Made by a program: the position numbers and the translations under genes
Assembly: GCF_050947335.1 (NCBI RefSeq)
Contig: NW_027473345.1
Location: 1,405,176 to 1,469,175 of the forward strand
Length of the DNA: 64,000 nucleotides
Origin: Megachile rotundata
Lineage: Eukaryota > Arthropoda > Insecta > Hymenoptera > Megachilidae
Reading direction: 5' to 3'
Shown here: positions 24,601 through 36,944 of the stretch, one piece after another
Layout: every line of letters begins with the position of its first letter
How positions within the stretch are numbered: the stretch's first letter is position 1
The notes under the pieces: model-generated
Seen by the model: the letters and a program-made list of their open reading frames with translations, nothing else
Database searches by the model: none
Told to the model about the DNA's origin: nothing

Positions 24601-25455
24601 ATCGTGATTGTGTGATCGTGTTTGTTGATCGTGATTGTGATTATGACTGCGTGACTGCGATTGTGTGACTGTGATTGTGTAATCGTGATTGTGTAATCGT
24701 GATTGTGTAATCGTGATTGTGCGATCGTGATTGTGTGATCGTGATTGTGTGATCGTGATTGTGTGATAGTGATTGTGTGACCGTGATTGTGGGATCGTGA
24801 TTGTGTGATAGTGATTGTGTGACCGTGATTGTGGGATTGTGACTGTGTGATTGTGTGATTGTGATTGTGTGACTGTGATTGTGTGATTGTGATTGTGTTA
24901 TCGTGACTGTGTGATCGTGATTGTGTGATTGTGATTGTGTGACTGTGATTGTGTGATTGCGATTGTGCGATTGTGATTGTGTTATTGTGTGATCGTGATT
25001 GTGCGATCGTGATTGTGTGATCGTGATTGTGATTGTGTCATTGTGACTGTGTCATTGTGATTGTGTCATTGTGATTGTGTCATTTTGATTGTGTGATTGT
25101 GATTGTGGTTGTGATTGTGTGACTGTGTGATTGTGAGTGTGTGATCGTGATTTTGTGATCGTGATTGTGTGATCGTGATTGTGTGATCGTGATTATGTGA
25201 TCGTGATTGTGTGATAGTGATTGTGTGATAGTGATTGTGTGATCGTGATTGTGGGATCGTGATTGTGTTATTGTGTGATAGTGATTGTGTGATCATGATT
25301 GTGGGATTGTGACTGTGTGATTGTGTGATTGTGATTGTTATTGTGTGACTGTGTGATTGTGATTGTGTGATTGTGATTGTGTTATCGTGACTGTGTGATC
25401 GTGATTGTGTGATCGTGATTGTGTGACCGTGATTGTGTGATCGTGATTGTGATTG
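24601..25455 (+). repeat. Gamma3 marker block, cycle 1
   Basis: It opens with TTTGTTGATCGTG (24621), where the normal TGTG is shortened and the repeat phase shifts. Then come GATTATGACTGCG, TAATCGTG units, GACCGTG, GGGATCGTG, TTATCGTGACTG, TCATTG units ending in GTCATTTTG, GTGGTTGTG, GATTATGTG, GATCATG and GATTGGGTGATTTTG. Confidence 0.87.
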
Positions 25456-26140
25456 GGTGATTTTGATTGCGTGATTGTGATTGCGTGATTGTGATTGCGT
25501 GATTGTGATTGCGTGATTGTGATTGCGTGATTGTGATTGCGTGATTGTGATTGCATGATTATGATTGCGTGATTGTGATGGCGGGATTGTGATTGCGTGA
25601 TTGTGATTCCGTGATTGTGATTGCGTGATTGTGATTGTGATTGCGTGATTGGGATTGCGTGATTGTGATTGAGTGATTGTGTGATTGTGATTGTGTGATA
25701 GTGATTGTGTGATTGTGATTGTGTGATTGTGATTGTGTGATTGTGATTGTGTGACTGTGATTGTGTGATTGTGATTGTGATTGCGTGATTGTGATTGCGT
25801 GATTGTGATTGCGTGATTGTGATTGCGTGATTGTGATTGCGTGATTGTGATTGCGTGATTGTGATTGCGTGATTGTGATTGCGTGATTGTGATTGCATGA
25901 TTATGATTGCGTGATTGTGATGGCGGGATTGTGATTGCGTGATTGTGATTCCGTGATTGTGATTGCGTGATTGTGATTGTGATTGCGTGATTGGGATTGC
26001 GTGATTGTGATTGAGTGATTGTGTGATTGTGATTGTGTGATAGTGATTGTGTGATTGTGATTGTGTGATTGTGATTGTGTGATTGTGATTGTGTGACTGT
26101 GATTGTGTGATTGTGATTGTGATTGCGTGATTGTGATTGC
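25455..26140 (+). repeat. 342-bp internal duplication, cycle 1
   Basis: GCATGATTATG, GATGGCGGG and GATTCCGTG occur at 25553 onward and again at 25895 onward, 342 bp apart. Cycle 2 has the same pair at 31438 and 31780. The cycles at 41.7 and 47.7 kb have one copy each. Confidence 0.85.
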
Positions 26141-27428
26141 GTGATTGTGATTGCGTGATTGTGATTGTGATTGCGTGATTGTGATTGCGTGATTGTGATT
26201 GTGTGACTGTGATTGTGTGATTGTGATTGTGATTGTGCGATTGTGATTGTGATTGTGATTGTGTGACTGTGATTGTGTGACTGTGATTGTGTGATTGTGA
26301 TTGTGTGATTGTGATTGTGTGATTGTGATTGTGTGATTGTGATTGTGTGATTGTGATTGTGTGATTGTGATTGTGTGACTGAGATTGTGTGATTGTGGTT
26401 GTGATTGTGTGATTGTGATTGCGATTGTGTGATTGTGATTGTGTGATTGTGATTGTGTGATTGTGATTGTGTGATTGTGATTGCGTGATTGTGATTGCGT
26501 GATTGTGATTGCGTGATTGTGATTGCGTGATTGTGATTGCGTGATTGTGATTGCGTGATTGTGATTGCGTGATTGTGATTGTGTGATTGTGATTGTGTGA
26601 TTGTGATTGTGTGATTGTGATTGTGTGATTGTGATTGTGTGATTGTGATTGTGTGATTGTGATTGTGTGATTGTGATTGTGTGATTGTGATTGTGTGATT
26701 GTGATTGTGTGATTGTGATTGTGTGATTGTGATTGTGTGATTGTGATTGTGTGAATGTGATTGTGTGATTGTGATTGTGTGATTGTGATTGTGTGATTGT
26801 GATTGTGTGATTGTGATTGTGTGATTGTGATTGTGTGATTGTGATTGTGTGATTGTGATTGTGTGATTGTGATTGTGTGATTGTGATTGTGTGATTGTGA
26901 TTGTGTGATTGTGATTGTGATTGTGTGATTGTGATTGAGATTGCGTGATTGTGATTGCGTGATTGTGATTGCGTGATTGTGATTGTGATTGTGTGATTGT
27001 GATTGTGTGATTGTGATTGTGTGATTGTGATTGTGTGATTGTGATTGTGTGATTGTGATTGTGTGAATGTGATTGCGTGATTGTGATTGCGTGATTGTGA
27101 TTGCGTGATTGTGATTGCGTGATTGTGATTGCGTGATTGTGATTGCGTGATTGTGATTGCGTGATTGTGATTGCGTGATTGTGATTGCGTGATTGTGATT
27201 GCGTGATTGTGATTGCGTGATTGTGATTGCGTGATTGTGATTGCGTGATTGTGATTGCGTGATTTTGTGATTGTGATTGTGTGATTGTGATTGTCTGATT
27301 GTGATTGTGTGATTGTGATTGTGTGATTGTGATTGTGTGACTGTGATTGTGTGATTGTGATTGTGATTTTGTGATTGTGATTCTGTGATTGTGATTGTGT
27401 GATTGTGGTCGTGTGATTGTGATTGTGT
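25456..27428 (+). repeat. CpG-rich linker 2, cycle 1
   Basis: Mostly ATTGCGTG runs with uniform S2 runs and markers GCATGATTATG, GATGGCGGG, GATTCCGTG, GATAGTG and GACTGAG (about 26377). A GAATG marker (26752) is followed by TGAGATTGCG. The part around GCATGATTATG is present twice. No gene is seen. Confidence 0.88.
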
Positions 27429-28095
27429 GATTGGGACTGTGTGAGTGTGATTGTGTGATCGTGATTGTGTGATCGTGATTGTGTGATCGTGATTGCGTGA
27501 CCGTGATTGTGTGATCGTGATTGAGTGATCGTGGTTGTGTTATTGTGATTGTGTGATTGTGATTGTGTTATTGTGAGTGTGTGATTGTGATTGTGTTATT
27601 GTGATTGTGTGATCGTGACTGTGCGATCGCGATTGTGTAATCGTGATTGTGTGATCGTGTTTGTGTGATAGTGATTGTGTGATAGTGATTGTGTGATAGT
27701 GATTGTGTCATAGTGATTGTGTGATCCTGGCTGTGTGATTGTGATTGTGTGTTTGTGATTGTGTGACTGTGATTGTGTGATTGTGATTATGGGATTGTGA
27801 TTGTGTGATTGTGTGATCGTGATTGTGCGATCGTGATTGTGTGATCGTGATTGTGTTTGTGTAATTGGGATTGTGATTGTGTGACTGTGTGATTGTGATT
27901 GTGTGATCGTGACTGGGTGATCGTGATTGTGTGATCGCAATTGTGGGATTGTGACTGAGTGATTGTGTGATTGTGTGATTGTGATTGTGATTGTGTGAGT
28001 GTGTGATTCTGATTGTGTGATCGAGATTGTGTGATCGTGATTGTGTGATCGTGATCGTGTGATCGTGATTGTGTGATTGTGATCGTGTTATTGTG
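27429..28095 (+). repeat. Alpha marker block 6
   Basis: A complete alpha block with ATCCTGGCTG at 27724 and ATCGTGTTATTG at the right edge. It translates identically to alpha 4, 7 and 9 over 114 minus-strand codons. Confidence 0.88.
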
Positions 28096-28451
28096 ATTGT
28101 GTGATTGTGATTGTGTGATTGTGATTGTGTGATTGTGATTGTGCGATTGTGATTGTGCGATTGTGATTGTGCGATTGTGATTGTGATTGCGTGATTGTGA
28201 TTGCGTGATTGTGATTGCGTGATTGTGATTGTGATTGCGTGATTGTGATTGCGTAATTGTGATTGCGTGATTGTGATTGCGTGATTGTGTGATTGTGATT
28301 GTGTGATTCTGATGGTGTGACTGTGATTGTGTGATTGTGATTGTGATTGCGTGATTGTGATTGTGATTGCGTGATTGTGATTGTGTGATTGTGATTGTGT
28401 GATTGTGATTGTGTGATTGTGATTGTGTGATTGTGATTGTGTGATTGTGAT
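28096..28451 (+). repeat. Short alpha-beta linker, cycle 2
   Basis: GTGCGATT and CG units with ATTGCGTAAT (28248-28257) and GATTCTGATGGTG, then only a few uniform units before beta 3. The long uniform run and the TGTTTGTG and ATTGTCTG markers of the other cycles are missing. The alpha-to-beta landmark distance is 1028 bp here and 1650-1902 bp in the other cycles. Confidence 0.87.
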
Positions 28452-29400
28452 TGTGTGACGGTGATTGTGTGATCGTGATTGTGTGATCGTGATTGTGTGA
28501 TCGTGATTGTGTGACCGTGATTGTGTGATCGTGATTGAGTGATCGTGGTTGTGTTATTGTGATTGTGTGATTGTGATTGTGTTATTGTGATTGTGTGATT
28601 GTGATTGTGTTATTGTGATTGTGTGATCGTGACTGTGCGATCGCGATTGTGCGATCGCGACTGTGTGATCACGATTGTGTAATCGTGATTGTGTGATCGT
28701 GTTTGTGTCATAGTGATTGTGTGATAGTGATTGTGTGATAGTGATTGTGTGATCCTGATTCTGTGATTGTGATTGTGTGTTTGTGATTGTGTGACTGCGA
28801 TTGTGTGATTGTGATTGTGTGATTGTGTGATCGTGATTGTGCGATCGTGATTGTGTGATCGTGATTGTGTTTGTGTAACGGTGATTGTGATTGTGTGACT
28901 GTGTGATTGTGATTGTGTGATCGTGACTGTGTGATCGTGATTGTGTGATCGCAATTGTGGGATTGCGACAGAGTGATTGTGTGATTGTGTGATTGTTATT
29001 GTGATTGTGTGACTGTGTGATTGTGATTGTGTGATGGAGATTGTGTGATCGTGATTGTGTGATCGTGATCGTGTGATCGCGATTGTGTGACCGTGATTGT
29101 GTGATCGTGATTGTGTGATAGTGATTGTGTGATAGTGATTGTGTAATCGCGATAGTGTGATCGCGATTGTGTGGTGGTGATTGTGTGATCGTGATTGTGT
29201 GATCGCGATTGTGTGATTGTGATTGTGTGATTGTGATTGTGTGATTGTGTTATTGTGATTGTGTTATTGTGATTGTGTCATTGTGATTGTGTTATTGTGA
29301 TTGTGTGATTGTGATTGTGTGATTGTGATTGTGTGATCGTGATTGTGTGATCGCGATTGTGGGATTGTGACTGTGTGATTGTGTGATCGTGATTGTGATT
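28452..29400 (+). repeat. Beta marker block 3
   Basis: Standard beta order with ATCCTGATTCTG at 28752. It matches beta 2 at an offset of 5871 bp and also lacks GATTATGGG. Confidence 0.88.
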
Positions 29401-29645
29401 GTGTGATTGTGATTGTGTGATTGTGATTGTGTGATTTTGATTGTGTGAATGTGATTGTGTGATTGTGATTGTGTGATTGTGATTGTGTGATTGTGATTGT
29501 GTGATTGTGATTGTGTGATTGTGATTGTGTGATTGTGATTGTGTGATTGTGATTGTGTGATTGTGATTGTGTGATTGTGATTGTGTGATTGTGATTGTGT
29601 GATTGTGATTGTGTGATTGTGATTGTGTGATTGTGATTGTGTGAT
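29401..29645 (+). repeat. Uniform run between beta 3 and gamma1
   Basis: S2 units with the GATTTTGATTG and GAATG markers near 29434-29450. Between the GATTTTG marker and gamma3 it is 28 bp (two units) longer than in cycle 1. Confidence 0.9.
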
Positions 29646-30146
29646 TGTGATTTAGTGATTGTGATTGTGTGATTGTGTTATTGTGATTGTGTTATTGTGA
29701 TTGTGTCATTGTGATTGTGTTATTGTGATTGTGTGATGGTGATTGTGCGATTGTGATTGCGCGATTGTGATTGCGCGATTGTGATTGCGCGATTGTGATT
29801 GCGCGATTGTGATTGCGCGATTGTGATTGCGTGATTGTGATTGTGTGACTCTGTGATTGTGATTGTGTTATCGAGATTGTGTGATCGTGATTGTCTGATC
29901 GTTATTGTGCGATCGTGATTGTGTGATCGTGATTGTGTGATTGTGATTGTGTGATTGTGATTGTATGATCGTGTCTGTGTGATGGTGTTTGTGTGATAGT
30001 GGTCGTGTGATAGTGATTGTGTGATTGTGATTGTGTGATCGTGACTGGGTGATCGTGATTGTGTGATCGCAATTGTGGGATTGCGACTGAGTGATTGTGT
30101 GATTGTGTGATTGTTATTGTGATTGTGTGACTGTGTGATTGTGATT
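29646..30146 (+). repeat. Gamma1 marker block, cycle 2
   Basis: Same landmarks as the cycle 1 block, including the GCGCGATT run (about 29755-29830) and GTATGATCGTGTCTG. Confidence 0.87.
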
Positions 30147-30485
30147 GTGTGATTGTGATCGTGTGATTGTGATGGTGTGATTGTGATCGTGTGATTGTGA
30201 TCGTGTGATTGTGATCGTGTGATAGTGATCGTGTGATTGTGATCGTGTGATTGTGATCGTGTGATTGTGATCGTGTGATTGTGATCGTGTGATTGTGATC
30301 GTGTGATTGTGATCGTGTGATTGTGATTGTGATTGTGATCGTGTGATTGTGATCGTGTGATTGTGATCGTGTGATTGTGATCGTGTGATTGTGATCGTGT
30401 GATTGTGATCGTGTGATTGTGATCGTGTGATTGTGATCGTGTGATTGTGATCGTGTGATCGTGATCGTGTGATCGTGATTGTGTG
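30147..30485 (+). repeat. Gamma2: ATCGTG-type run, cycle 2
   Basis: Same unit series as cycle 1 at an offset of 5885 bp, including the GATGGTG, ATAGTG and doubled-hexamer interruptions. Confidence 0.9.
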
Positions 30486-31340
30486 ATCGTGATTGTGTGA
30501 TCGTGTTTGTTGATCGTGATTGTGATTATGACTGCGTGACTGCGATTGTGTGACTGTGATTGTGTAATCGTGATTGTGTAATCGTGATTGTGTAATCGTG
30601 ATTGTGCGATCGTGATTGTGTGATCGTGATTGTGTGATCGTGATTGTGTGATAGTGATTGTGTGACCGTGATTGTGGGATCGTGATTGTGTGATAGTGAT
30701 TGTGTGACCGTGATTGTGGGATTGTGACTGTGTGATTGTGTGATTGTGATTGTGTGACTGTGATTGTGTGATTGTGATTGTGTTATCGTGACTGTGTGAT
30801 CGTGATTGTGTGATTGTGATTGTGTGACTGTGATTGTGTGATTGCGATTGTGCGATTGTGATTGTGTTATTGTGTGATCGTGATTGTGCGATCGTGATTG
30901 TGTGATCGTGATTGTGATTGTGTCATTGTGACTGTGTCATTGTGATTGTGTCATTGTGATTGTGTCATTTTGATTGTGTGATTGTGATTGTGGTTGTGAT
31001 TGTGTGACTGTGTGATTGTGAGTGTGTGATCGTGATTTTGTGATCGTGATTGTGTGATCGTGATTGTGTGATCGTGATTATGTGATCGTGATTGTGTGAT
31101 AGTGATTGTGTGATAGTGATTGTGTGATCGTGATTGTGGGATCGTGATTGTGTTATTGTGTGATAGTGATTGTGTGATCATGATTGTGGGATTGTGACTG
31201 TGTGATTGTGTGATTGTGATTGTTATTGTGTGACTGTGTGATTGTGATTGTGTGATTGTGATTGTGTTATCGTGACTGTGTGATCGTGATTGTGTGATCG
31301 TGATTGTGTGACCGTGATTGTGTGATCGTGATTGTGATTG
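30486..31340 (+). repeat. Gamma3 marker block, cycle 2
   Basis: The phase-shifting TTTGTTGATCGTG is at 30506, with the same order and the same length as the cycle 1 block. Confidence 0.88.
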
Positions 31341-33285
31341 GGTGATTTTGATTGCGTGATTGTGATTGCGTGATTGTGATTGCGTGATTGTGATTGCGTG
31401 ATTGTGATTGCGTGATTGTGATTGCGTGATTGTGATTGCATGATTATGATTGCGTGATTGTGATGGCGGGATTGTGATTGCGTGATTGTGATTCCGTGAT
31501 TGTGATTGCGTGATTGTGATTGTGATTGCGTGATTGGGATTGCGTGATTGTGATTGAGTGATTGTGTGATTGTGATTGTGTGATAGTGATTGTGTGATTG
31601 TGATTGTGTGATTGTGATTGTGTGATTGTGATTGTGTGACTGTGATTGTGTGATTGTGATTGTGATTGCGTGATTGTGATTGCGTGATTGTGATTGCGTG
31701 ATTGTGATTGCGTGATTGTGATTGCGTGATTGTGATTGCGTGATTGTGATTGCGTGATTGTGATTGCGTGATTGTGATTGCATGATTATGATTGCGTGAT
31801 TGTGATGGCGGGATTGTGATTGCGTGATTGTGATTCCGTGATTGTGATTGCGTGATTGTGATTGTGATTGCGTGATTGGGATTGCGTGATTGTGATTGAG
31901 TGATTGTGTGATTGTGATTGTGTGATAGTGATTGTGTGATTGTGATTGTGTGATTGTGATTGTGTGATTGTGATTGTGTGACTGTGATTGTGTGATTGTG
32001 ATTGTGATTGCGTGATTGTGATTGCGTGATTGTGATTGCGTGATTGTGATTGTGATTGCGTGATTGTGATTGCGTGATTGTGATTGTGTGACTGTGATTG
32101 TGTGATTGTGATTGTGATTGTGCGATTGTGATTGTGATTGTGATTGTGTGACTGTGATTGTGTGACTGTGATTGTGTGATTGTGATTGTGTGATTGTGAT
32201 TGTGTGATTGTGATTGTGTGATTGTGATTGTGTGATTGTGATTGTGTGATTGTGATTGTGTGACTGAGATTGTGTGATTGTGGTTGTGATTGTGTGATTG
32301 TGATTGCGATTGTGTGATTGTGATTGTGTGATTGTGATTGTGTGATTGTGATTGTGTGATTGTGATTGCGTGATTGTGATTGCGTGATTGTGATTGCGTG
32401 ATTGTGATTGCGTGATTGTGATTGCGTGATTGTGATTGCGTGATTGTGATTGTGTGATTGTGATTGTGTGATTGTGATTGTGTGATTGTGATTGTGTGAT
32501 TGTGATTGTGTGATTGTGATTGTGTGATTGTGATTGTGTGATTGTGATTGTGTGATTGTGATTGTGTGATTGTGATTGTGTGATTGTGATTGTGTGATTG
32601 TGATTGTGTGATTGTGATTGTGTGATTGTGATTGTGTGAATGTGATTGTGTGATTGTGATTGTGTGATTGTGATTGTGTGATTGTGATTGTGTGATTGTG
32701 ATTGTGTGATTGTGATTGTGTGATTGTGATTGTGTGATTGTGATTGTGTGATTGTGATTGTGTGATTGTGATTGTGTGATTGTGATTGTGTGATTGTGAT
32801 TGTGATTGTGTGATTGTGATTGAGATTGCGTGATTGTGATTGCGTGATTGTGATTGCGTGATTGTGATTGTGATTGTGTGATTGTGATTGTGTGATTGTG
32901 ATTGTGTGATTGTGATTGTGTGATTGTGATTGTGTGATTGTGATTGTGTGAATGTGATTGCGTGATTGTGATTGCGTGATTGTGATTGCGTGATTGTGAT
33001 TGCGTGATTGTGATTGCGTGATTGTGATTGCGTGATTGTGATTGCGTGATTGTGATTGCGTGATTGTGATTGCGTGATTGTGATTGCGTGATTGTGATTG
33101 CGTGATTGTGATTGCGTGATTTTGTGATTGTGATTGTGTGATTGTGATTGTCTGATTGTGATTGTGTGATTGTGATTGTGTGATTGTGATTGTGTGACTG
33201 TGATTGTGTGATTGTGATTGTGATTTTGTGATTGTGATTCTGTGATTGTGATTGTGTGATTGTGGTCGTGTGATTGTGATTGTGT
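31341..33285 (+). repeat. CpG-rich linker 2, cycle 2
   Basis: Matches 25456-27428, including the 342-bp internal duplication (GCATGATTATG at 31438 and 31780) and the GACTGAG marker at about 32262. The CG run near 33000 is shorter than in cycle 1. Confidence 0.88.
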
Positions 33286-33952
33286 GATTGGGACTGTGTG
33301 AGTGTGATTGTGTGATCGTGATTGTGTGATCGTGATTGTGTGATCGTGATTGCGTGACCGTGATTGTGTGATCGTGATTGAGTGATCGTGGTTGTGTTAT
33401 TGTGATTGTGTGATTGTGATTGTGTTATTGTGAGTGTGTGATTGTGATTGTGTTATTGTGATTGTGTGATCGTGACTGTGCGATCGCGATTGTGTAATCG
33501 TGATTGTGTGATCGTGTTTGTGTGATAGTGATTGTGTGATAGTGATTGTGTGATAGTGATTGTGTCATAGTGATTGTGTGATCCTGGCTGTGTGATTGTG
33601 ATTGTGTGTTTGTGATTGTGTGACTGTGATTGTGTGATTGTGATTATGGGATTGTGATTGTGTGATTGTGTGATCGTGATTGTGCGATCGTGATTGTGTG
33701 ATCGTGATTGTGTTTGTGTAATTGGGATTGTGATTGTGTGACTGTGTGATTGTGATTGTGTGATCGTGACTGGGTGATCGTGATTGTGTGATCGCAATTG
33801 TGGGATTGTGACTGAGTGATTGTGTGATTGTGTGATTGTGATTGTGATTGTGTGAGTGTGTGATTCTGATTGTGTGATCGAGATTGTGTGATCGTGATTG
33901 TGTGATCGTGATCGTGTGATCGTGATTGTGTGATTGTGATCGTGTTATTGTG
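33286..33952 (+). repeat. Alpha marker block 7
   Basis: Complete alpha block with ATCCTGGCTG at 33581; no private variant noticed. Confidence 0.88.
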
Positions 33953-35060
33953 ATTGTGTGATTGTGATTGTGTGATTGTGATTGTGTGATTGTGATTGTG
34001 CGATTGTGATTGTGCGATTGTGATTGTGCGATTGTGATTGTGATTGCGTGATTGTGATTGCGTGATTGTGATTGCGTGATTGTGATTGTGATTGCGTGAT
34101 TGTGATTGCGTAATTGTGATTGCGTGATTGTGATTGCGTGATTGTGTGATTGTGATTGTGTGATTCTGATGGTGTGACTGTGATTGTGTGATTGTGATTG
34201 TGATTGCGTGATTGTGATTGTGATTGCGTGATTGTGATTGTGTGATTGTGATTGTGTGATTGTGATTGTGTGATTGTGATTGTGTGATTGTGATTGTGTG
34301 ATTGTGATTGTGTGATTGTGATTGTGTGATTGTGATTGTGCGATTGTGATTGTGTGATTGTGATTGTGTGATTGTGATTGTGTGATTGTGATTGTGTGAT
34401 TGTGATTGTGTGATTGTGATTGTGTGATTGTGATTGTGTGATTGTGATTGTGTGATTGTGATTGTGTGATTGTGATTGTGTGATTGTGATTGTGTGATTG
34501 TGATTGTGTGATTGTGATTGTCTGATTGTGATTGTGTGATTGTGATTGTGTGATTGTGATTGTGTGATTGTGATTGTGTGATTGTGATTGTGTGAATGTG
34601 ATTGTGTGATTGTGATTGTGTGATTGTGATTGTGTGATTGTGATTGTGTGATTGTGATTGTGTGATTGTGATTGTGTGATTGTGATTGTGTGATTGTGAT
34701 TGTGTGATTGTGATTGTGTGATTGTGTTTGTGTGATTGTGATTGTGATTGTGTGATTGTGATTGTGATTGCGTGATTGTGATTGCGTGATTGTGATTGCG
34801 TGATTGTGATTGCGTGATTGTGATTGCGTGATTGTGTGATTGTGATTGTGTGATTGTGATTGTCTGATTGTGATTGTGTGATTGTGACTGTGTGATTGTG
34901 ATTGTGATTGTGTGATTGTGATTGTGTGATTGTGTGATTGTGATTGTGTGATTGTGATTGTGTGATTGTGATTGTGTGATTGTGATTGTGTGATTGTGAT
35001 TGTGTGATTGTGATTGTGTGATTGTGATTGTGTGATTGTGATTGTGTGATTGTGATTGTG
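33953..35060 (+). repeat. Alpha-beta linker, cycle 3
   Basis: GTGCGATT units, CG units with ATTGCGTAAT (34105-34114), GATTCTGATGGTG, a long uniform run with one GTGCG unit and one GAATG, TGTTTGTG (about 34728), a CG run, ATTGTCTG, and a uniform run. Confidence 0.88.
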
Positions 35061-35890
35061 TTATTGTGATTGTGTGATTGTGATTGTGTTATTGTGATTG
35101 TGTGATCGTGACTGTGCGATCGCGATTGTGCGATCGCGACTGTGTGATCACGATTGTGTAATCGTGATTGTGTGATCGTGTTTGTGTCATAGTGATTGTG
35201 TGATAGTGATTGTGTGATAGTGATTGTGTGATCCTGATTCTGTGATTGTGATTGTGTGTTTGTGATTGTGTGACTGCGATTGTGTGATTGTGATTATGGG
35301 ATTGTGATTGTGTGATTGTGTGATCGTGATTGTGCGATCGTGATTGTGTGATCGTGATTGTGTTTGTGTAACGGTGATTGTGATTGTGTGACTGTGTGAT
35401 TGTGATTGTGTGATCGTGACTGTGTGATCGTGATTGTGTGATCGCAATTGTGGGATTGCGACAGAGTGATTGTGTGATTGTGTGATTGTTATTGTGATTG
35501 TGTGACTGTGTGATTGTGATTGTGTGATGGAGATTGTGTGATCGTGATTGTGTGATCGTGATCGTGTGATCGCGATTGTGTGACCGTGATTGTGTGATCG
35601 TGATTGTGTGATAGTGATTGTGTGATAGTGATTGTGTAATCGCGATAGTGTGATCGCGATTGTGTGGTGGTGATTGTGTGATCGTGATTGTGTGATCGCG
35701 ATTGTGTGATTGTGATTGTGTGATTGTGATTGTGTGATTGTGTTATTGTGATTGTGTTATTGTGATTGTGTCATTGTGATTGTGTTATTGTGATTGTGTG
35801 ATTGTGATTGTGTGATTGTGATTGTGTGATCGTGATTGTGTGATCGCGATTGTGGGATTGTGACTGTGTGATTGTGTGATCGTGATTGTG
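35061..35890 (+). repeat. Beta marker block 4, left end missing
   Basis: The uniform run passes straight into TTATTG units near 35070. The GTGACGGTG, ATCGTG series and GAGTGATCGTGG that open the other beta blocks are absent. From the two GCGATCGC palindromes onward it follows the beta order, with ATCCTGATTCTG at 35231 and GATTATGGG retained as in beta 1. Confidence 0.86.
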
Positions 35891-36944
35891 ATTGTGTGAT
35901 TGTGATTGTGTGATTGTGATTGTGTGATTGTGATTGTGTGATTTTGATTGTGTGAATGTGATTGTGTGATTGTGATTGTGTGATTGTGATTGTGTGATTG
36001 TGATTGTGTGATTGTGATTGTGTGATTGTGATTGTGTGATTGTGATTGTGTGATTGTGATTGTGTGATTGTGATTGTGTGATTGTGATTGTGTGACTGAG
36101 ATTGTGTGATTGTGGTTGTGATTGTGTGATTGTGATTGCGATTGTGTGATTGTGATTGTGTGATTGTGATTGTGTGATTGTGATTGTGTGATTGTGATTG
36201 TGTGATTGTGATTGTGTGATTGTGATTGTGTGATTGTGATTGTGTGATTGTGATTGTGTGATTGTGATTGTGTGATTGTGATTGTGTGATTGTGATTGTG
36301 TGATTGTGATTGTGTGATTGTGATTGTGTGATTGTGATTGTGTGATTGTGATTGTGTGATTGTGATTGTGTGATTGTGATTGTGATTGTGTGATTGTGAT
36401 TGAGATTGCGTGATTGTGATTGCGTGATTGTGATTGCGTGATTGTGATTGTGATTGCGTGATTGTGATTGCGTGATTGTGATTGCGTGATTGTGATTGCG
36501 TGATTGTGATTGCGTGATTGTGATTGCGTGATTGTGATTGCGTGATTGTGATTGCGTGATTGTGATTGCGTGATTGTGATTGCGTGATTGTGTGATTGTG
36601 ATTGTGTGATTGTGATTGTGTGATTGTGATTGTCTGATTGTGATTGTGTGATTGTGATTGTGTGATTGTGATTGCGTGATTGTGATTGCGTGATTGTGAT
36701 TGCGTGATTGTGATTGCGTGATTGTGATTGCATGATTGTGATTGCGTGATTGTGATTGCGTGATTGTGATTGCGTGATTTTGTGATTGTGATTGTGTGAT
36801 TGTGATTGTCTGATTGTGATTGTGTGATTGTGATTGTGTGATTGTGATTGTGTGACTGTGATTGTGTGATTGTGATTGTGATTTTGTGATTGTGATTCTG
36901 TGATTGTGATTGTGTGATTGTGGTCGTGTGATTGTGATTGTGTG
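35891..36944 (+). repeat. Linker with all gamma blocks missing
   Basis: GATTTTGATTG (35940) is followed only 150 bp later by GACTGAG (36094). In cycle 1 the same two markers are about 2.8 kb apart with gamma1, gamma2, gamma3 and part of linker 2 between them. The junction lies inside a uniform run. CG runs (about 36405-36590 and 36670-36775) then lead to alpha 8. Confidence 0.87.

Larger units (their letters stand above)
22581..34320 (+). repeat. Tandem higher-order repeat pair of about 5.9 kb
   Basis: Two adjacent copies of beta-gamma1-gamma2-gamma3-linker2-alpha: about 22581-28451 and 28452-34320. The offset is 5871 at the beta start and ATCCTGATTCTG, 5885 from gamma3 to the GACTGAG marker, and 5857 at alpha ATCCTGGCTG and ATTGCGTAAT. 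The differences are single 14-bp units. Minus-strand translations of gamma3 (76 codons) and linker2 (186 codons) are identical in both copies. Confidence 0.88.

Noticed and set aside
24580..25455. CENP-B-box-like centromere motif in the gamma blocks
   Set aside because: I looked for the TTCG....A..CGGG pattern and did not find it. GTGACGGTG and GTAACGGTG in beta share only CGG.
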